64,000 bases of DNA, taken from NCBI GenBank assembly GCA_963966185.1, contig CAWZYM010000070.1:1-64000 (forward strand), given 5' to 3'. This stretch comes from Rhabditoides inermis. Lineage: Eukaryota; Nematoda; Chromadorea; Rhabditida; Rhabditidae. The stretch's first letter is position 1, and each line of letters begins with the position of its first letter. The notes beneath the pieces were generated by a model. The model searched no databases. It saw only the letters and a list, made by a program, of their open reading frames with translations, and was not told the origin of the DNA. The position numbers and the translations under genes are program-made. Positions 24,347 to 34,537 of this stretch are shown here, one piece after another.

Positions 24347-24822
24347 GGCTGTTACTAAAGTTCGGCCAATGGAAACGTTCGGCCAGATTTCCCTATCAAT
24401 CGAATAGTTCGGCCACGTTTTGTAATAGTACAAATATTCTTCATAGTTTTGATTTTAAATGACGTCCGACCATTAGAATAACATGAATACCGTTGTTTGA
24501 TCATATTGCGCACACTTCACACTCAAAATTGCTTACATTTGACAGCAAACCAATGCAATTTTGTTTTGTAAACTTTAACACTGTTCAAACAAAACACAAT
24601 AATATTAACGTGTCTGTGCATAGAACATATACACATCCACTAGGACATGTGTCTTTGACCGATTTGATTAATAAAAAAATAATTTAACATATTAAATATA
24701 CATGAATTATCGGATTATCGCAATATATCTACGTTTGGCCGAACTATTCGAACGACCATTTTTTTCTGGCCGAACTTTTCCATTGGCCGAGCGGCCGAAC
24801 CGGCCGAACTTTAGTAACAGCC
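24347..24822. mobile_element. Inverted-repeat element with 8-bp target duplication, hAT-like
   Basis: The ends GGCTGTTACTAAAGTTCGGC (24347-24366) and its exact reverse complement at the right end frame 476 bp. The flanks read GACAATGG (24339-24346) and GACATTGG (24823-24830), an 8-bp duplication with one difference. Duplications of that length are typical of hAT elements. GTTCGGCC words recur inside both arms. No transposase is present, so this is a non-autonomous copy. Confidence 0.7.
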
Positions 24823-24830
24823 GACATTGG

Positions 24831-25619
24831 GAAATGGAGAGACACGCGCGCTTGCAGCCTGCGCCCTCTCCTCTCGCCGCAGTCTTTTGTGCAAGAATTC
24901 AAATATTTAGCCGTCAATAGGAATAGGAGGCTAAATTCCGCGCACTGTACAATCAAACTTCCTCTTTCGCTTGCTTGTGAAGAGTGTGCTTTTCAACTCA
25001 CCCACAGTGCCTGTTGAGGAGAAAGAGGATAAACCAGTTTAGAAGTATAGCGAGAACTAGATAAGATCTCGCTCATATGTCATATCATATGACAGCACGC
25101 GCTTCGACCTAGCCTTTCATTGCAACACACAGACACAATAACAGCCTAACGCACTGCTTTATTTATTTATTTTTTTGGAAAAGAACGTAAGTATAAGTAA
25201 GGTAAGCTCGGCGAATAACTAGCAGTTCTAGAGACCCCAATGAACATTTGTGTGACCCAAGCGGATTCCTGTGTTTTAATGTTCTAATATGCAAATATGC
25301 AAAGCACTGTATCATCAGGGTTTCAACCTATGCAGTTAGATAGCATTCGGTTAGCTGATTTCAGGCATACTTTGTTTGCGGCTGAAGATACTGTGCTAAT
25401 ACCCAAAAAAATAGTAAATGTGGTCGATGACGTCATCATTCTCTCTGATCTCGCCGCCCTCTCTGTCACGTTGCCCCGTTGAGAGCGCGCGCTCCGGTGC
25501 GCGCGTTTGGCGCGGAATTGTGGCGCGCGTATAAAGTAAACATAGAACATTCATATATATATTTCGAAATTACATAACTAAAGTCAGATTATAATGATAA
25601 TATGGTTGGGAAATTTTGA
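24831..25619. other. Intergenic, nothing recognised
   Basis: No exon chain or family resemblance was found. There is a GCGCGC-rich patch near 25485-25530 and a T-rich run at 25160-25175. Confidence 0.5.
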
Positions 25620-26210
25620 AATCACATTTATTGATTGGGGTCCCTATAGCAGTTCTGGTTCCAGAGACGACCGCATGATGATCGAAGAACAGAAGACAGA
25701 AGGTGAGGATTCTAAAATAGTTTCAGGTGATGCGACTCTCTTGGGATCTAAGATTGATCTGGTCCCAAGGTGAGTGAGCATGCGTAGCTTACAACTGAGG
25801 GGAAAGAATTTCACGGTCAAATGTAGGGGAACCAGAGAACTGGAGCGTAAAACTTGCATGTCAAATATTGTTGTTTAGTGATATTCTATGTTCGTGGGAA
25901 AGGATTGAGCAAGAGGACTACGATTCGAGCAACGGGGAGGAGGGAGAAAAGAGGATGGAGGTGAAGGGGAACCAACTGACTGATCAAGCAACCAAGGAAG
26001 ACGGGAACGATTTTTTCATTTCGCCATGTATGCTTCTTTCGAAAATGATCGTCTTGCAGATCTATCTCGTGGCGTCAGTATTGGACCAAGTGGACTATGA
26101 CGAGTCAGTTTACTTGGGGCAAAACACTGACGGTGCGGCGCTCCCGAATCGAGACGAAGCGATAGATCTGCCGGTAAGTGATTGTATCGATGTTTGCGAA
26201 TTTCAATAAC
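25620..26210 (+). other. Unassigned open stretches upstream of the LINE
   Basis: Acidic coding-like stretches lie before GT donors: DATLLGSKIDLVPR ending near 25770, and VDYDESVYLGQNTDG...AIDLP ending near 26172. A CAG acceptor is near 26220. They could be exons of a host gene into which the LINE inserted, or the decayed first part of LINE ORF1. I cannot decide between these, and I recognise no family. Confidence 0.25.
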
Positions 26211-26318
26211 AGTGTTTCAGGTCGCTCCCCGACTCCAGAATCTTCTTCACCGCCCGTTCCATCTTTCTCCGATGGAACTCTTCGGATTGGAAAATGCTGT
26301 TGACTGAAGCGACTCGGA

Positions 26319-26717
26319 ATGATTTTTGTGTACAGGATGGGCAAGTCCAGCCCCAACGGGCGCACTGTCAAGGTGGTGTTCGCCTCGTCTCTAGCCGCGA
26401 CTGCGTTCATCCAGGGATACACGCGCAACCGGGGAAGCGTGCCCGGTATCTACATCCGCGAGTCGCAGCCGGAATCGGTGCTCCGCCGCACTCTGCCTCG
26501 CCCCGGCGAGTCTGTTCAGTCTGTCTCTGCTCACCTCGCCCCGCCCACCACGCCCCGCCCCACCGCTTTCGCCTCTCGTCGCTTCCCGTCTGTGTCCGAT
26601 TATCCGTCGTTGCCGCCCGTGTCGAGTGTTGGTGCCGCGCCGTCCTCTGATCTCTCCGGAGTGACAATGGGTGCAGGGGACCAGCACATGGCCGAGCCGC
26701 AGCAACAGGCTTTTTGA
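26319..26717 (+). pseudogene. LINE ORF1 C-terminal fragment
   Basis: The stretch GKSSPNGRTVKVVFASSLAA, followed by a segment containing VPGIYIRES, resembles the C-terminal RNA-binding part of LINE ORF1 proteins, where a conserved RTVKV...F and an IYIRE block occur. A Pro/Ser-rich tail ends in a stop that overlaps the start of the endonuclease frame at 26714-26717. The N-terminal part is not recognised. Confidence 0.6.
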
Positions 26718-28021
26718 GTTCGCGTCACACTTCCACTCTCTCGTATTTCAACGCCCGTTCATGTAAAAATAAACTCCCTGAATTGCATGCATTTCTCTCT
26801 ATAAAACGTCCCGATTTTCTTTTGATCGTAGAAACATTTCTAGACAAAACTGTTCTTGATTCTCAACTTGTTGCTGATCTGCCATATACCGTATTCCGTA
26901 AAGACCGCAATGCGCGCGGAGGTGGCTCTCTCATACTTTGTAAATCTAAGTTTTCCGTGTCGCGTGTTCCGTTTTCCTGCCGATTGCCCTGTGACATTGT
27001 TGCCGTTGATGTCTCTACCTCCACTTCTTCTCTTCGCATAATATGTGTTTATCGCCCTCCCAATACCAAATGCGCGGATGATGACTCTCTTATTGATCTG
27101 CTCTCCGATCTTTTTGCGTGTAACCACCCCATTGTCGTAGTAGGTGATTTTAACATTGACGTGTCGGTCACCTCTAGCAAGGGAAAGCGTTTTTGTGATA
27201 TGATTGACTCGTTCGGCCTTGTGCACATGGTTATCGACCCGACCTGTGAATCGCGATGTATTGATTGGATGTTATGTGACGAGGCGAGCATTGTCCAATC
27301 TGCGCGCGTGTCTGAGCCGTTCACCCCCTCGTGCGATCACATGTCCATCTCTGCTGTGTTATGTGCCGGTGATCCGGATGTGATATCGTTACCTTATCCC
27401 TGTTTTGGTAAGGGCGATTACACTTCCATGAGGCGTGCTCTCGCTGTTTGTGATTGGTCTCACATTTTTGATGGTTTTTGTGACATTGATGACATGTACA
27501 ACAGATTTTCTGCATTCGTTCTGTCTCTATTCGCGCAGTTTGTTCCCTTTGTGGTTCGCAAAACGAAATGGGCCACTTACCCGCCGCACATACGTTCCCT
27601 TTTCCAACAAAAACTTTTTCTTTTCGAATCCGGTATGTACAATGATCCCCTCTTCTCTCGTGTTTCGCAAAACCTCTCACACCACACCAAAAAATACTCC
27701 AAAAATATAGCTAAACAAAAGTATCTGTCCAGTCCACGATCAGTTCGTTCGTACATTTCCTCATTTTTGAAACCTAAAAACACTCACCCAAATAAAATGC
27801 TGTGCGAGCGTGGTAATGCCCTAGTATCAGACGCTGTAAAATCTGCTGCGTTCTCCGATTACTTTGCCTCTGTGTTCCCGCGCGACAATGGTTTCGTTAC
27901 GCCGATTTTCGATAGAACTTGTGATTCCCTTTCTGTGCCTGTTATTATGCCGCATGAACTATTTCCAATCTTGCGCTCCCTCAAGTATTCCTGCTCTCTG
28001 TCTTCCGATGGAATTCCATAG
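26714..28021 (+). CDS. LINE ORF2 N-terminal part: apurinic endonuclease domain
   Basis: The open frame of 435 codons begins with an AP-endonuclease-type fold: SYFNARSCKNKLPEL, LLIVETFLD (catalytic E), ICVYRPPN, VVVGDFNID (D and N of the active site), DWMLC and a terminal CDHMSI (the SDH-equivalent). It then enters the RT linker and stops at SSDGIP, the first RT block. The next codons (RFYKECASELCLPLAHIFNV) continue the RT reading after the stop. The frame would therefore have been longer before the TAG at 28019. Confidence 0.75.
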   Translation: MSSRHTSTLSYFNARSCKNKLPELHAFLSIKRPDFLLIVETFLDKTVLDSQLVADLPYTVFRKDRNARGGGSLILCKSKFSVSRVPFSCRLPCDIVAVDVSTSTSSLRIICVYRPPNTKCADDDSLIDLLSDLFACNHPIVVVGDFNIDVSVTSSKGKRFCDMIDSFGLVHMVIDPTCESRCIDWMLCDEASIVQSARVSEPFTPSCDHMSISAVLCAGDPDVISLPYPCFGKGDYTSMRRALAVCDWSHIFDGFCDIDDMYNRFSAFVLSLFAQFVPFVVRKTKWATYPPHIRSLFQQKLFLFESGMYNDPLFSRVSQNLSHHTKKYSKNIAKQKYLSSPRSVRSYISSFLKPKNTHPNKMLCERGNALVSDAVKSAAFSDYFASVFPRDNGFVTPIFDRTCDSLSVPVIMPHELFPILRSLKYSCSLSSDGIP

Positions 28022-28185
28022 CGGTTCTATAAAGAGTGCGCATCAGAATTGTGTCTCCCTCTTGCGCATATTTTCAATGTTTCTCTCGGTTTATGTTTAT
28101 GTCGCGTCCCCCGTTTGTGGCTCTCATCTATTGTCACTCCCATTCCCGAACCCTTGTTTTGATTCCAAAACACGAGCTATGCGCA

Positions 28186-28937
28186 CTGCGTCTCTGCAAC
28201 AATCTATTAACAACATACTTGCCTGGGCGAAGGAGTGGCAACTCGAGCTAGCAATCTCCAAGTGTCAGACCATTCACATTGGTTCACGCAACCCCCGCAC
28301 TGTGTATACTTTAGATGGCTCTCCTCTTACTGTGTCTGAGTGCGTACGCGACCTAGGACTCTCGGTCACCCCCACTATTTCCCCGTCCACGAACGCTGCA
28401 TCTCGCGCCAAGCTAGCCATGAGGAGAGCCCGTCCCCAGTGTTTTGTTCTCCCTATTTTGGATTTCGCTAGCCCAGTATGGAATCCGTACCTTTAAAAGG
28501 ATATGCGTGCTTTAGAAAAAGTGCAACAATACTGGACTCGCATAGTATTCTATCGTTGTTACCCAGATAGTGGCTATCCCCAGTCGATGCCCTCCTATGA
28601 GTTCCGATTGCGCATTCTTGATCTCAAAACCCTCACTGAGCGTCGTGCGTCTCACGATCTCACTCTCTCGTTCAAAATGCTCAAGGGTGAGACAGCCACA
28701 CGCTTTTCGCAGTATTTCAAGTACAAACCAACGCATGGTAGACAAGGGTCTTTTGATCTACAGATCCCCTTCACACGTAACACTATACGTTTCAACTATT
28801 TCACTCTTCGCGTCGCGAGGCATATAATTATTTTAAAGAAATCTCATCCTCTCATTTTCAAATCACAAAAATCAATACACTTTCGCAACAAGCTCTCAAA
28901 AATCAATCTATGTAAGCAACTTAAATTGTCTCTGTAA
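28186..28937 (+). pseudogene. LINE RT thumb and C-terminal remnant
   Basis: SINNILAWAKEWQLELAISK and TLDGSPLTVSECVRDLGLSV are the RT blocks that normally follow the YxDD catalytic loop. A frame break leads into PILDFASPVWNPYL, then a stop at 28494-28496. The remaining frame (RALEKVQQYWTRIVF, YEFRLRILDLKTLTERRASH) ends at 28937. The catalytic centre is absent. Confidence 0.7.
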
Positions 28938-29649
28938 GATTTTAAGCACAGTAGTTCATGTTGGTGAGTCATGAATTCGGTGGATACTCTATCCATTGAC
29001 TGGTGCCCTTCGACCCGCTCGCTCCATACACTCCCCGCTTCTGCTATCCATGGTCGAGGAGTACAACACCTTTACACCTTTGCCGCACCGTTCAAGTCAC
29101 CAAGTGTACCCGCACACACTCTCCCTGCCACATCTATGAGCCCACCAGGACCAGACCCACACACAATTATAGACGCCCACCCACTATTGCACTGTATATA
29201 ATTTTTCCCTTCCCCTCCCTTCCTATCATTCTATATTCCCTTTTTTCGCATTCTACACGTGATTTGTTGTGATATGGATGCTCTTGTCTAGTGCAAGCCT
29301 CGCGGCTTTGCAAGTGATTTCCTCCATCGCCCCTGTCCCTCCCGCGGGATGGATGAAAGCATTCCCCTATCTACGATAAAACGTGTATAGTGTAGTAGTC
29401 AATTGTTTATACTTTTTTTCTTGGAGATTCGTCATAATCTTTCTCGTACATCTTTGATTTTGATTGCTCATATTTTTTTGTGACGCGGATATCATTCTGC
29501 AATAAATTATTATTATTAATTATTCATTGCACGAAAAATACACAAATAATCAATAATTAATCAATTTTGAATAAGATTGTTTTGTTTCGAACTCTATACG
29601 AATCATTAAAGTGTTATATCGTATCCAGATATCATTTAAGAGAACGATG

Positions 29650-29835
29650 TATAGGGTATTCCCCCCGTTCACGGTACGCTTGTTCACTCGCCGCATTTTT
29701 TCCAGACAGCATTTCATGATTTCATCGCATTCGGTCGCGCTATCGGTCCGCGCGAGATCATTCGACCGCGCAATTCGCGCGCTTGGCGGTCTGATTTTAG
29801 GGAAATGAGGGTCATTTGCAAGTCAAATGAAGCAG
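29650..29835 (+). repeat. Dispersed repeat copy A (GGGTATTCCCC...TTCACGGTAC end)
   Basis: About 185 bases starting TATAGGGTATTCCCCCCGTT match, in the same orientation, the sequence at 30868-31035. They match the right arm of the element at 55993-56698 in the opposite orientation. Shared words include TTCACGGTAC, ATCATTCGACCGCGCAATTC, TTGGCGGTCTGA and ATGAGGGTCATTTGCAAGTC. Confidence 0.7.
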
Positions 29836-30237
29836 ATCGGAGCACTTTCCGAAGTTAATAACTTCGTTAAGAAATTTTCTTTCCTTTGTCCTTTGAACAG
29901 AGGCACGTTGTCACTGTTCGCAAGCGATTGTCGGGTCGCTTTCGTTGATATGACTACTCCAGAATTTATAAATCATGAAAAACCTCCAAAATGCATAGCT
30001 TCAATAGGTGATTCAGTGTTTTTCTAATAACTTTGTTCAAACTCAACCAAAACTTTTTCAAATTTCCGGAGAGTGAACCTTTGGGTATAACCAACAGATT
30101 GTCGGCTCGATATTTGTGATTTTATTTCGGGAAGTGCTCATTTGAGCTCAAAACAATCGAAAAGTGCCCCTTTTCGACGTCATTTTCTTATTGTCTGGTT
30201 CGTGTCTGGGTCGACCGAGAAAAATGCGTACAGTGAA
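29836..30237. other. Sequence between repeat copy A and the satellite
   Basis: No gene is recognised. It may be the interior of the same dispersed element as copy A, because a degenerate match to the interior of the 56-kb copy (around GAAAGTTATTTC) is visible. Confidence 0.3.
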
Positions 30238-30800
30238 AATAATTCTACGGAGACAATGCAGGTCAAATTATTCCTCCACCGTAATTCTAAGGGGACGATG
30301 CAGGTCAAATTATTATCCCATCGTAATTCTAAGGGGACGATGCACGATGCAGGTCAAATTATTCTCCTACCGTAATTCTAAGGGGAAGATGTCGGCCAAA
30401 TTATTATTCTACCGTAATTCTAAGGGGACGATGTAGGTCAAATTATTATCCTACCGTAATTCTAAGGGGAAGATGTCGGCCAAATTATTCTCCTACCGTA
30501 ATTCTAAGGGGACGATGCAGGTCAAATTATTCTCCTACCGTAATTCTAAGGGGACGATGCAGGTCAAGTTATTCTCCTACCGTAATTATAAGGGGACGAT
30601 GCAGGTCAAATTATTCTCCTACCGTAATTCTAAGGGGAAGATGTCGGCCAAATTATTCTCCTACCGTAATTCTAAGGGGACGATGCAGGTCAAATTATTC
30701 TTCTACCGTAATTCTAAGGGGACGATGCAGGTCAAATTATTCTCCTACCGTATATCTAAGATTCTCCTACCGTAATTCTAAGGAGACGATGCAGGTCAAA
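30238..30800 (+). repeat. 42-bp tandem satellite, about 13 copies
   Basis: The unit contains CAGGTCAAATTATTCTCCTA followed by CCGTAATTCTAAGGGGACGATG. Two alternating variants occur, GGGACGATGCAGGTC and GGGAAGATGTCGGCC. Because 42 is divisible by three and the unit has no stop in two frames, repetitive open frames appear but are not genes. A core of the unit recurs in the POFUT2 intron at 61.5-61.9 kb. Confidence 0.9.
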
Positions 30801-30867
30801 TTATAACTCACAAAAATAGAATAAGGATCATCCTGTATATTTCCGTCCCTGACAGAGTACAGTGCTA

Positions 30868-31035
30868 GTGGGTTCACGGTACGGCAACCATCTCGCCGCA
30901 TATTTTCCAGACATCATTTCGTCGCATTTAGCCGCTCTATCGGTCCGAGCGATATCATTCGACCGCGCAATTCGCGCTTGGCGGTCTGAGTTTAGGAAAA
31001 TGAGGGTCATTTGCAAGTCTAATGAAGCAGAGTTT
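30868..31035 (+). repeat. Dispersed repeat copy B
   Basis: Begins GGGTTCACGGTACGGC and follows copy A (29650-29835) closely to ATTTGCAAGTCTAATGAAGC. It lies just after the 42-bp satellite, so copies A and B flank the satellite region in direct orientation. Confidence 0.7.
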
Positions 31036-31042
31036 TCCATCT

Positions 31043-31095
31043 TCTAGTGCTTATAATGCTTATAATGCTCATAATGCTTATAATGCTTATGATGA
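31043..31095 (+). repeat. 9-bp microsatellite (ATAATGCTT)
   Basis: About five copies of CTTATAATG directly follow repeat copy B. Confidence 0.8.
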
Positions 31096-31560
31096 CAAGC
31101 ATCACCAACAACACGTACGCATCTACGGAACTACCGAAATCCGTGTTGTTGGAACTCGCAGTAGGCATTGTATTACTGTATTTTACCGTATCCCACCGTA
31201 ATTTACGTAATCGATATTGTGTGCTACTTGATTCGAGATTAATATTATGATATTATGATTATGATTATGAGTGCTTATAACTTCCTTCGGAATTGATTAA
31301 TCTTCACAGAAATTCAACTCCGGCTGCGTGACAGTATGCCCTAGAGGTCTGTTTTTCCCGATTTAGGAATTTTGTTTTTTGTTTTATTGATATCGCTCGA
31401 AAAAACTCCTATTTTCAGTCCCTTACATAGGGGAAACATAGGGAAAAAAGAAAACTTTATAACTTTCTTCAAAATGGTGTTACAGCTCCCAGTTTTCGAG
31501 GAAGTGCGCCCCGATAGTGTATCTAGAGGACTGTTTTTAACAATTGTGAATTTTCTTTGA

Positions 31561-33702
31561 ATATATACAATTCTAAGTGCAGTGGAAACCCTCGAAGGAA
31601 AACAACTATATCAATACTACAATTCGCTTAACAAACATGCAATAGAAAATCTCTTGGATTACATGGTGAACGACGAAACCTATAACCTTCTGAGTAAATC
31701 TCTTCAACTCAAAGTTTTCTGTATAATTGCTAAGTCACTAGTTTCAAAGAAAATGAACGAAATCCTACCGCAGAAATATCACAATCTGAAAGTACAATAT
31801 TATGGTAAATTCATGGAAGAAATCAATTTAGCCAAGTTAATAAACAGATCAATAAATACTTACTTCAAAACAACGGATGAGAAACACTATAAAACAAGAA
31901 TTTTATACACTTATGATTTGCCAGATAGCACACAAATTATGAACTACAATAAATTCCTACGCAATTTGACTACTGGCCAAATTAAAAGAATACTGTCATC
32001 GGCCTGTTACTGTAACCACTATCCATCGTTCATAGACTCGCACTATAAACACATTGTTACTGGAAATGCTAATATGATACAAAGTAATGATCTGAGAAAT
32101 ATTATTCTGAACGGAACAAAATATCGATCTCCTAAATCTGTAAACGATGAAGAAATTACCACAGATCTATTGCAATTAGTTACAGAACACCTAGAAAAGC
32201 TATCGACTATATATAAAATACCCGGCAACATAGTTATGGATATTGAAAACAAAATAAAAACAAAACTTATGAAACGATATGAAGATTGCAAACCTAATTT
32301 TATAAACGAAAAGAGAATGCCACTAGAATTGAAAACGTTGCAAGACCAATTTGTAATCACATGTGTGGACAAAGCTTCTGGAAATTATGCTATCACGTGC
32401 AAAAAACTATATTTACAAATTATGAACAAAGAATTAGGATATGATCATATCACAAACACAACCAACAATTCGAATCCAACTTACACTATCTACCAGAATG
32501 AAAAAGAAGACGAGATTATTAACAGACATCTGATAACAACTAAATCACTGAAGTTAACAACAGATGTAAATGATAAAGCTCTACCGAAAATCTATGCTAT
32601 ACCAAAAATGCACAAAAACCCAGTAAAGTTTCGTTTCATAACCGGAGCTTTTAACAGCAGTTTAAAACCAGTTTCACTAGAAATGCAAAAAATACTCACC
32701 TTTTTAAAACACCATTTCATTAATTATTGTAAATCAATAACACAGCGCACAAATATTAATCCTATCTGGTCCATAAATAACAGCTTGCAAGTTCTTGAAA
32801 TGTGTAATTCGATAAAAGAGCCTAGTCAATTCAATCTGTTTTCTGCGGACTTCAGTAGCCTTTTCACAAACTTACCGCACGAATCCGTTATCAAAAATAT
32901 CTTCGGATTGATTGATCTATGTTTCAAAAACAGCAAAAAAGAGTTCATTGTGGTTGGATACAAGAAAGTTTATTACAGCGCTACAGATACAAAGTCGGGA
33001 AATTCATATGATATAAGTGACATTAAATTTATGCTCGAATATATATTGAAAAACAGTTATGCTCTCTATGGAGGATTAATTTTCAAACAAATATCCGGTA
33101 TCCCTCAAGGTAATAATTGTTCACCTCTTCTAGCCGATTTGACACTATCCTTCATGGAATACACTTACGTAATGCGAAACTCGGAATATTTCCGAAATAC
33201 TCAGTCAAAAATATGCAGATACATGGATGATATTCTAATCATATACAGGAACAATTCCACTATTGTTTCTAAAATAAATAGCGAAATATATCACAACTCT
33301 CTGACTCTTGAACAAACTAGTACACAGAACAAAGAAACGGAATTCTTAGATTTGAACATCAAAATGGAACATAATTCAATAACAACAGAACTCTACAATA
33401 AAACAGATGATTACTCGTTCGATGTCATCAGATACCCACACTACGAAAGTAATATCAAGTCAAGCATTGCTATGAATTGTTTGCATGGAGAAATCATACG
33501 AATATTCAGATGTTGCACTATGAAGTCAACTTTCAAACAAAGATGCCAACAACTGTTCAAAACTTATCTCGCAAATGGTTATACTTCTCACAAAATTACT
33601 TTTCAAATTTCAAAAACTATTCTTAGTAATAAACAATTATTATTGAAATACAAACTGAAGGCCAAAAATAAATTCAAACATTTCATTGACACACTGAATT
33701 GA
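31561..33702 (+). CDS. Penelope-like-type reverse transcriptase, intronless and AT-rich
   Basis: The frame is open from 31561 to 33702. GTG at 31582 or the first ATG near 31663 could start it, or the N-terminus may be truncated. RT blocks in order: KIYAIPKMHKNPVKFRFITG, LFSADFSSLFTNLP (catalytic D), ISGIPQGNNCSPLLADL, RYMDDILIIY (catalytic DD) and ETEFLDLNIK, then a YNKTDDYSFDVIRYPHYESN block and a basic tail. The order and the PxGxxxxPLLAxL...RYxDD...FLDL pattern fit Penelope-like or a related eukaryotic RT lineage, not LINE or LTR RTs. No GIY-YIG endonuclease is visible before the stop. Base composition is clearly richer in A and T than the flanking genes. There is no frameshift, which suggests a recent or maintained copy. 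Confidence 0.72.
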   Translation: MYTILSAVETLEGKQLYQYYNSLNKHAIENLLDYMVNDETYNLLSKSLQLKVFCIIAKSLVSKKMNEILPQKYHNLKVQYYGKFMEEINLAKLINRSINTYFKTTDEKHYKTRILYTYDLPDSTQIMNYNKFLRNLTTGQIKRILSSACYCNHYPSFIDSHYKHIVTGNANMIQSNDLRNIILNGTKYRSPKSVNDEEITTDLLQLVTEHLEKLSTIYKIPGNIVMDIENKIKTKLMKRYEDCKPNFINEKRMPLELKTLQDQFVITCVDKASGNYAITCKKLYLQIMNKELGYDHITNTTNNSNPTYTIYQNEKEDEIINRHLITTKSLKLTTDVNDKALPKIYAIPKMHKNPVKFRFITGAFNSSLKPVSLEMQKILTFLKHHFINYCKSITQRTNINPIWSINNSLQVLEMCNSIKEPSQFNLFSADFSSLFTNLPHESVIKNIFGLIDLCFKNSKKEFIVVGYKKVYYSATDTKSGNSYDISDIKFMLEYILKNSYALYGGLIFKQISGIPQGNNCSPLLADLTLSFMEYTYVMRNSEYFRNTQSKICRYMDDILIIYRNNSTIVSKINSEIYHNSLTLEQTSTQNKETEFLDLNIKMEHNSITTELYNKTDDYSFDVIRYPHYESNIKSSIAMNCLHGEIIRIFRCCTMKSTFKQRCQQLFKTYLANGYTSHKITFQISKTILSNKQLLLKYKLKAKNKFKHFIDTLN

Positions 33703-34182
33703 TCTCATCCCCTCTTTCTCTGCGCTCTGTCTGATCTACCGATCTGCACTAAAAGTCTATGTGACTCGCAGTCGCCGCTCTCAAATCAGTCGTGTCGCAT
33801 TCCCCTCTCTCGTTAGGTTGCTCCCAATTTTTGTTGACCCCTATCCCTAAGCGTCGTAGACGATCGATAACCCTCTAGAAATATTTTCCCCTTTTTCTTG
33901 TAATACTACTTTGTACACTTGCCTACCGGTTCATCACTGATGATGGTCCCGGCTGGTAGGTTTACACATTCGGTCTGGTGGAAGGGACCGAAACCGAATG
34001 TGTACTATGATTTTTCAATGCATTACTTCTTTGAATTTCTTGTAATTACCATATTTTGGACAAGAAACCCCCCAAAACGCTGCATTCGCATAAAATTCTC
34101 GTAATTTCGCACCCTATATGTTTCATTCACACAACAAATTAACAACACCTTATTTTGATACATTGAACATACATACATGTGT
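33703..34182. other. Flank between RT element and SINE
   Basis: No gene is recognised. It contains short CT-rich and AT-rich stretches. Part could be the 3' end of the reverse-transcriptase element, but I see no defined terminus. Confidence 0.4.
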
Positions 34183-34500
34183 ACCGGGCCGGGTTGGCCA
34201 AGTGGATAGCGTCGGAGCTTGCTAAGCGAACGGTGGCTGGTTCAATTCCCCTCGCGGGCATTTGTTCTACCGAATTCCACTACCTCCCGGTGGGGCGCGT
34301 GAACCCACTCTCATCCTCTGAGAGCCCTACCATCAGCGGCGGCAGTCTTTCAAGATATTCTACCACGCCTCGATTCCGGAACTGGTCACTTCGCGATGTT
34401 CACACCCATCTACCATGAACAGTTAGGACTCGCGCCGCACTGTTTCAGCCAGTGGAGCCCCAATACCCCACTGGAGGATTGGATTACCTACCAAATCGAC
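34183..34500 (+). mobile_element. tRNA-derived SINE-like element
   Basis: GGGCCGGGTTGGCCAAGTGG (box A-like) is followed by GGCTGGTTCAATTCCCC (box B-like) about 40 bases on. The intervening TTGCTAA resembles a Ser-GCT anticodon loop, but stems are imperfect. A tRNA-unrelated body of about 230 bases continues to near 34500. Confidence 0.55.
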
Positions 34501-34537
34501 AAGTGATCTCCCAAAATGAACATCTCTAAACTTTATT

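Larger units (their letters stand above)
26290..29520 (+). mobile_element. Damaged non-LTR retrotransposon (LINE, CR1/jockey-like)
   Basis: In order it holds the end of an ORF1, an apurinic endonuclease-type ORF2 start, the beginning of the reverse transcriptase, and the RT thumb/C-terminal part. It ends in an AATAAATTATTATTATTAA tail near 29500-29520. The RT centre with its catalytic YxDD is deleted near 28145-28190, and stops interrupt the frame at 28018-28020 and 28494-28496. The element cannot be autonomous. The clade call rests on the endonuclease type and on the C-terminal motif LDFASPVWNP...LEKVQ, seen in CR1/jockey-like LINEs. Confidence 0.8.

Noticed and set aside
28981..29520. Cytosine-rich open frames after the LINE C-terminal remnant
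   Set aside because: They lie in the 3' UTR of the LINE and show no protein resemblance.
30238..30800. CRISPR array or repeat protein gene
   Set aside because: Units are directly tandem with no unique spacers, the genome is eukaryotic, and the open frames simply follow the 42-bp period.
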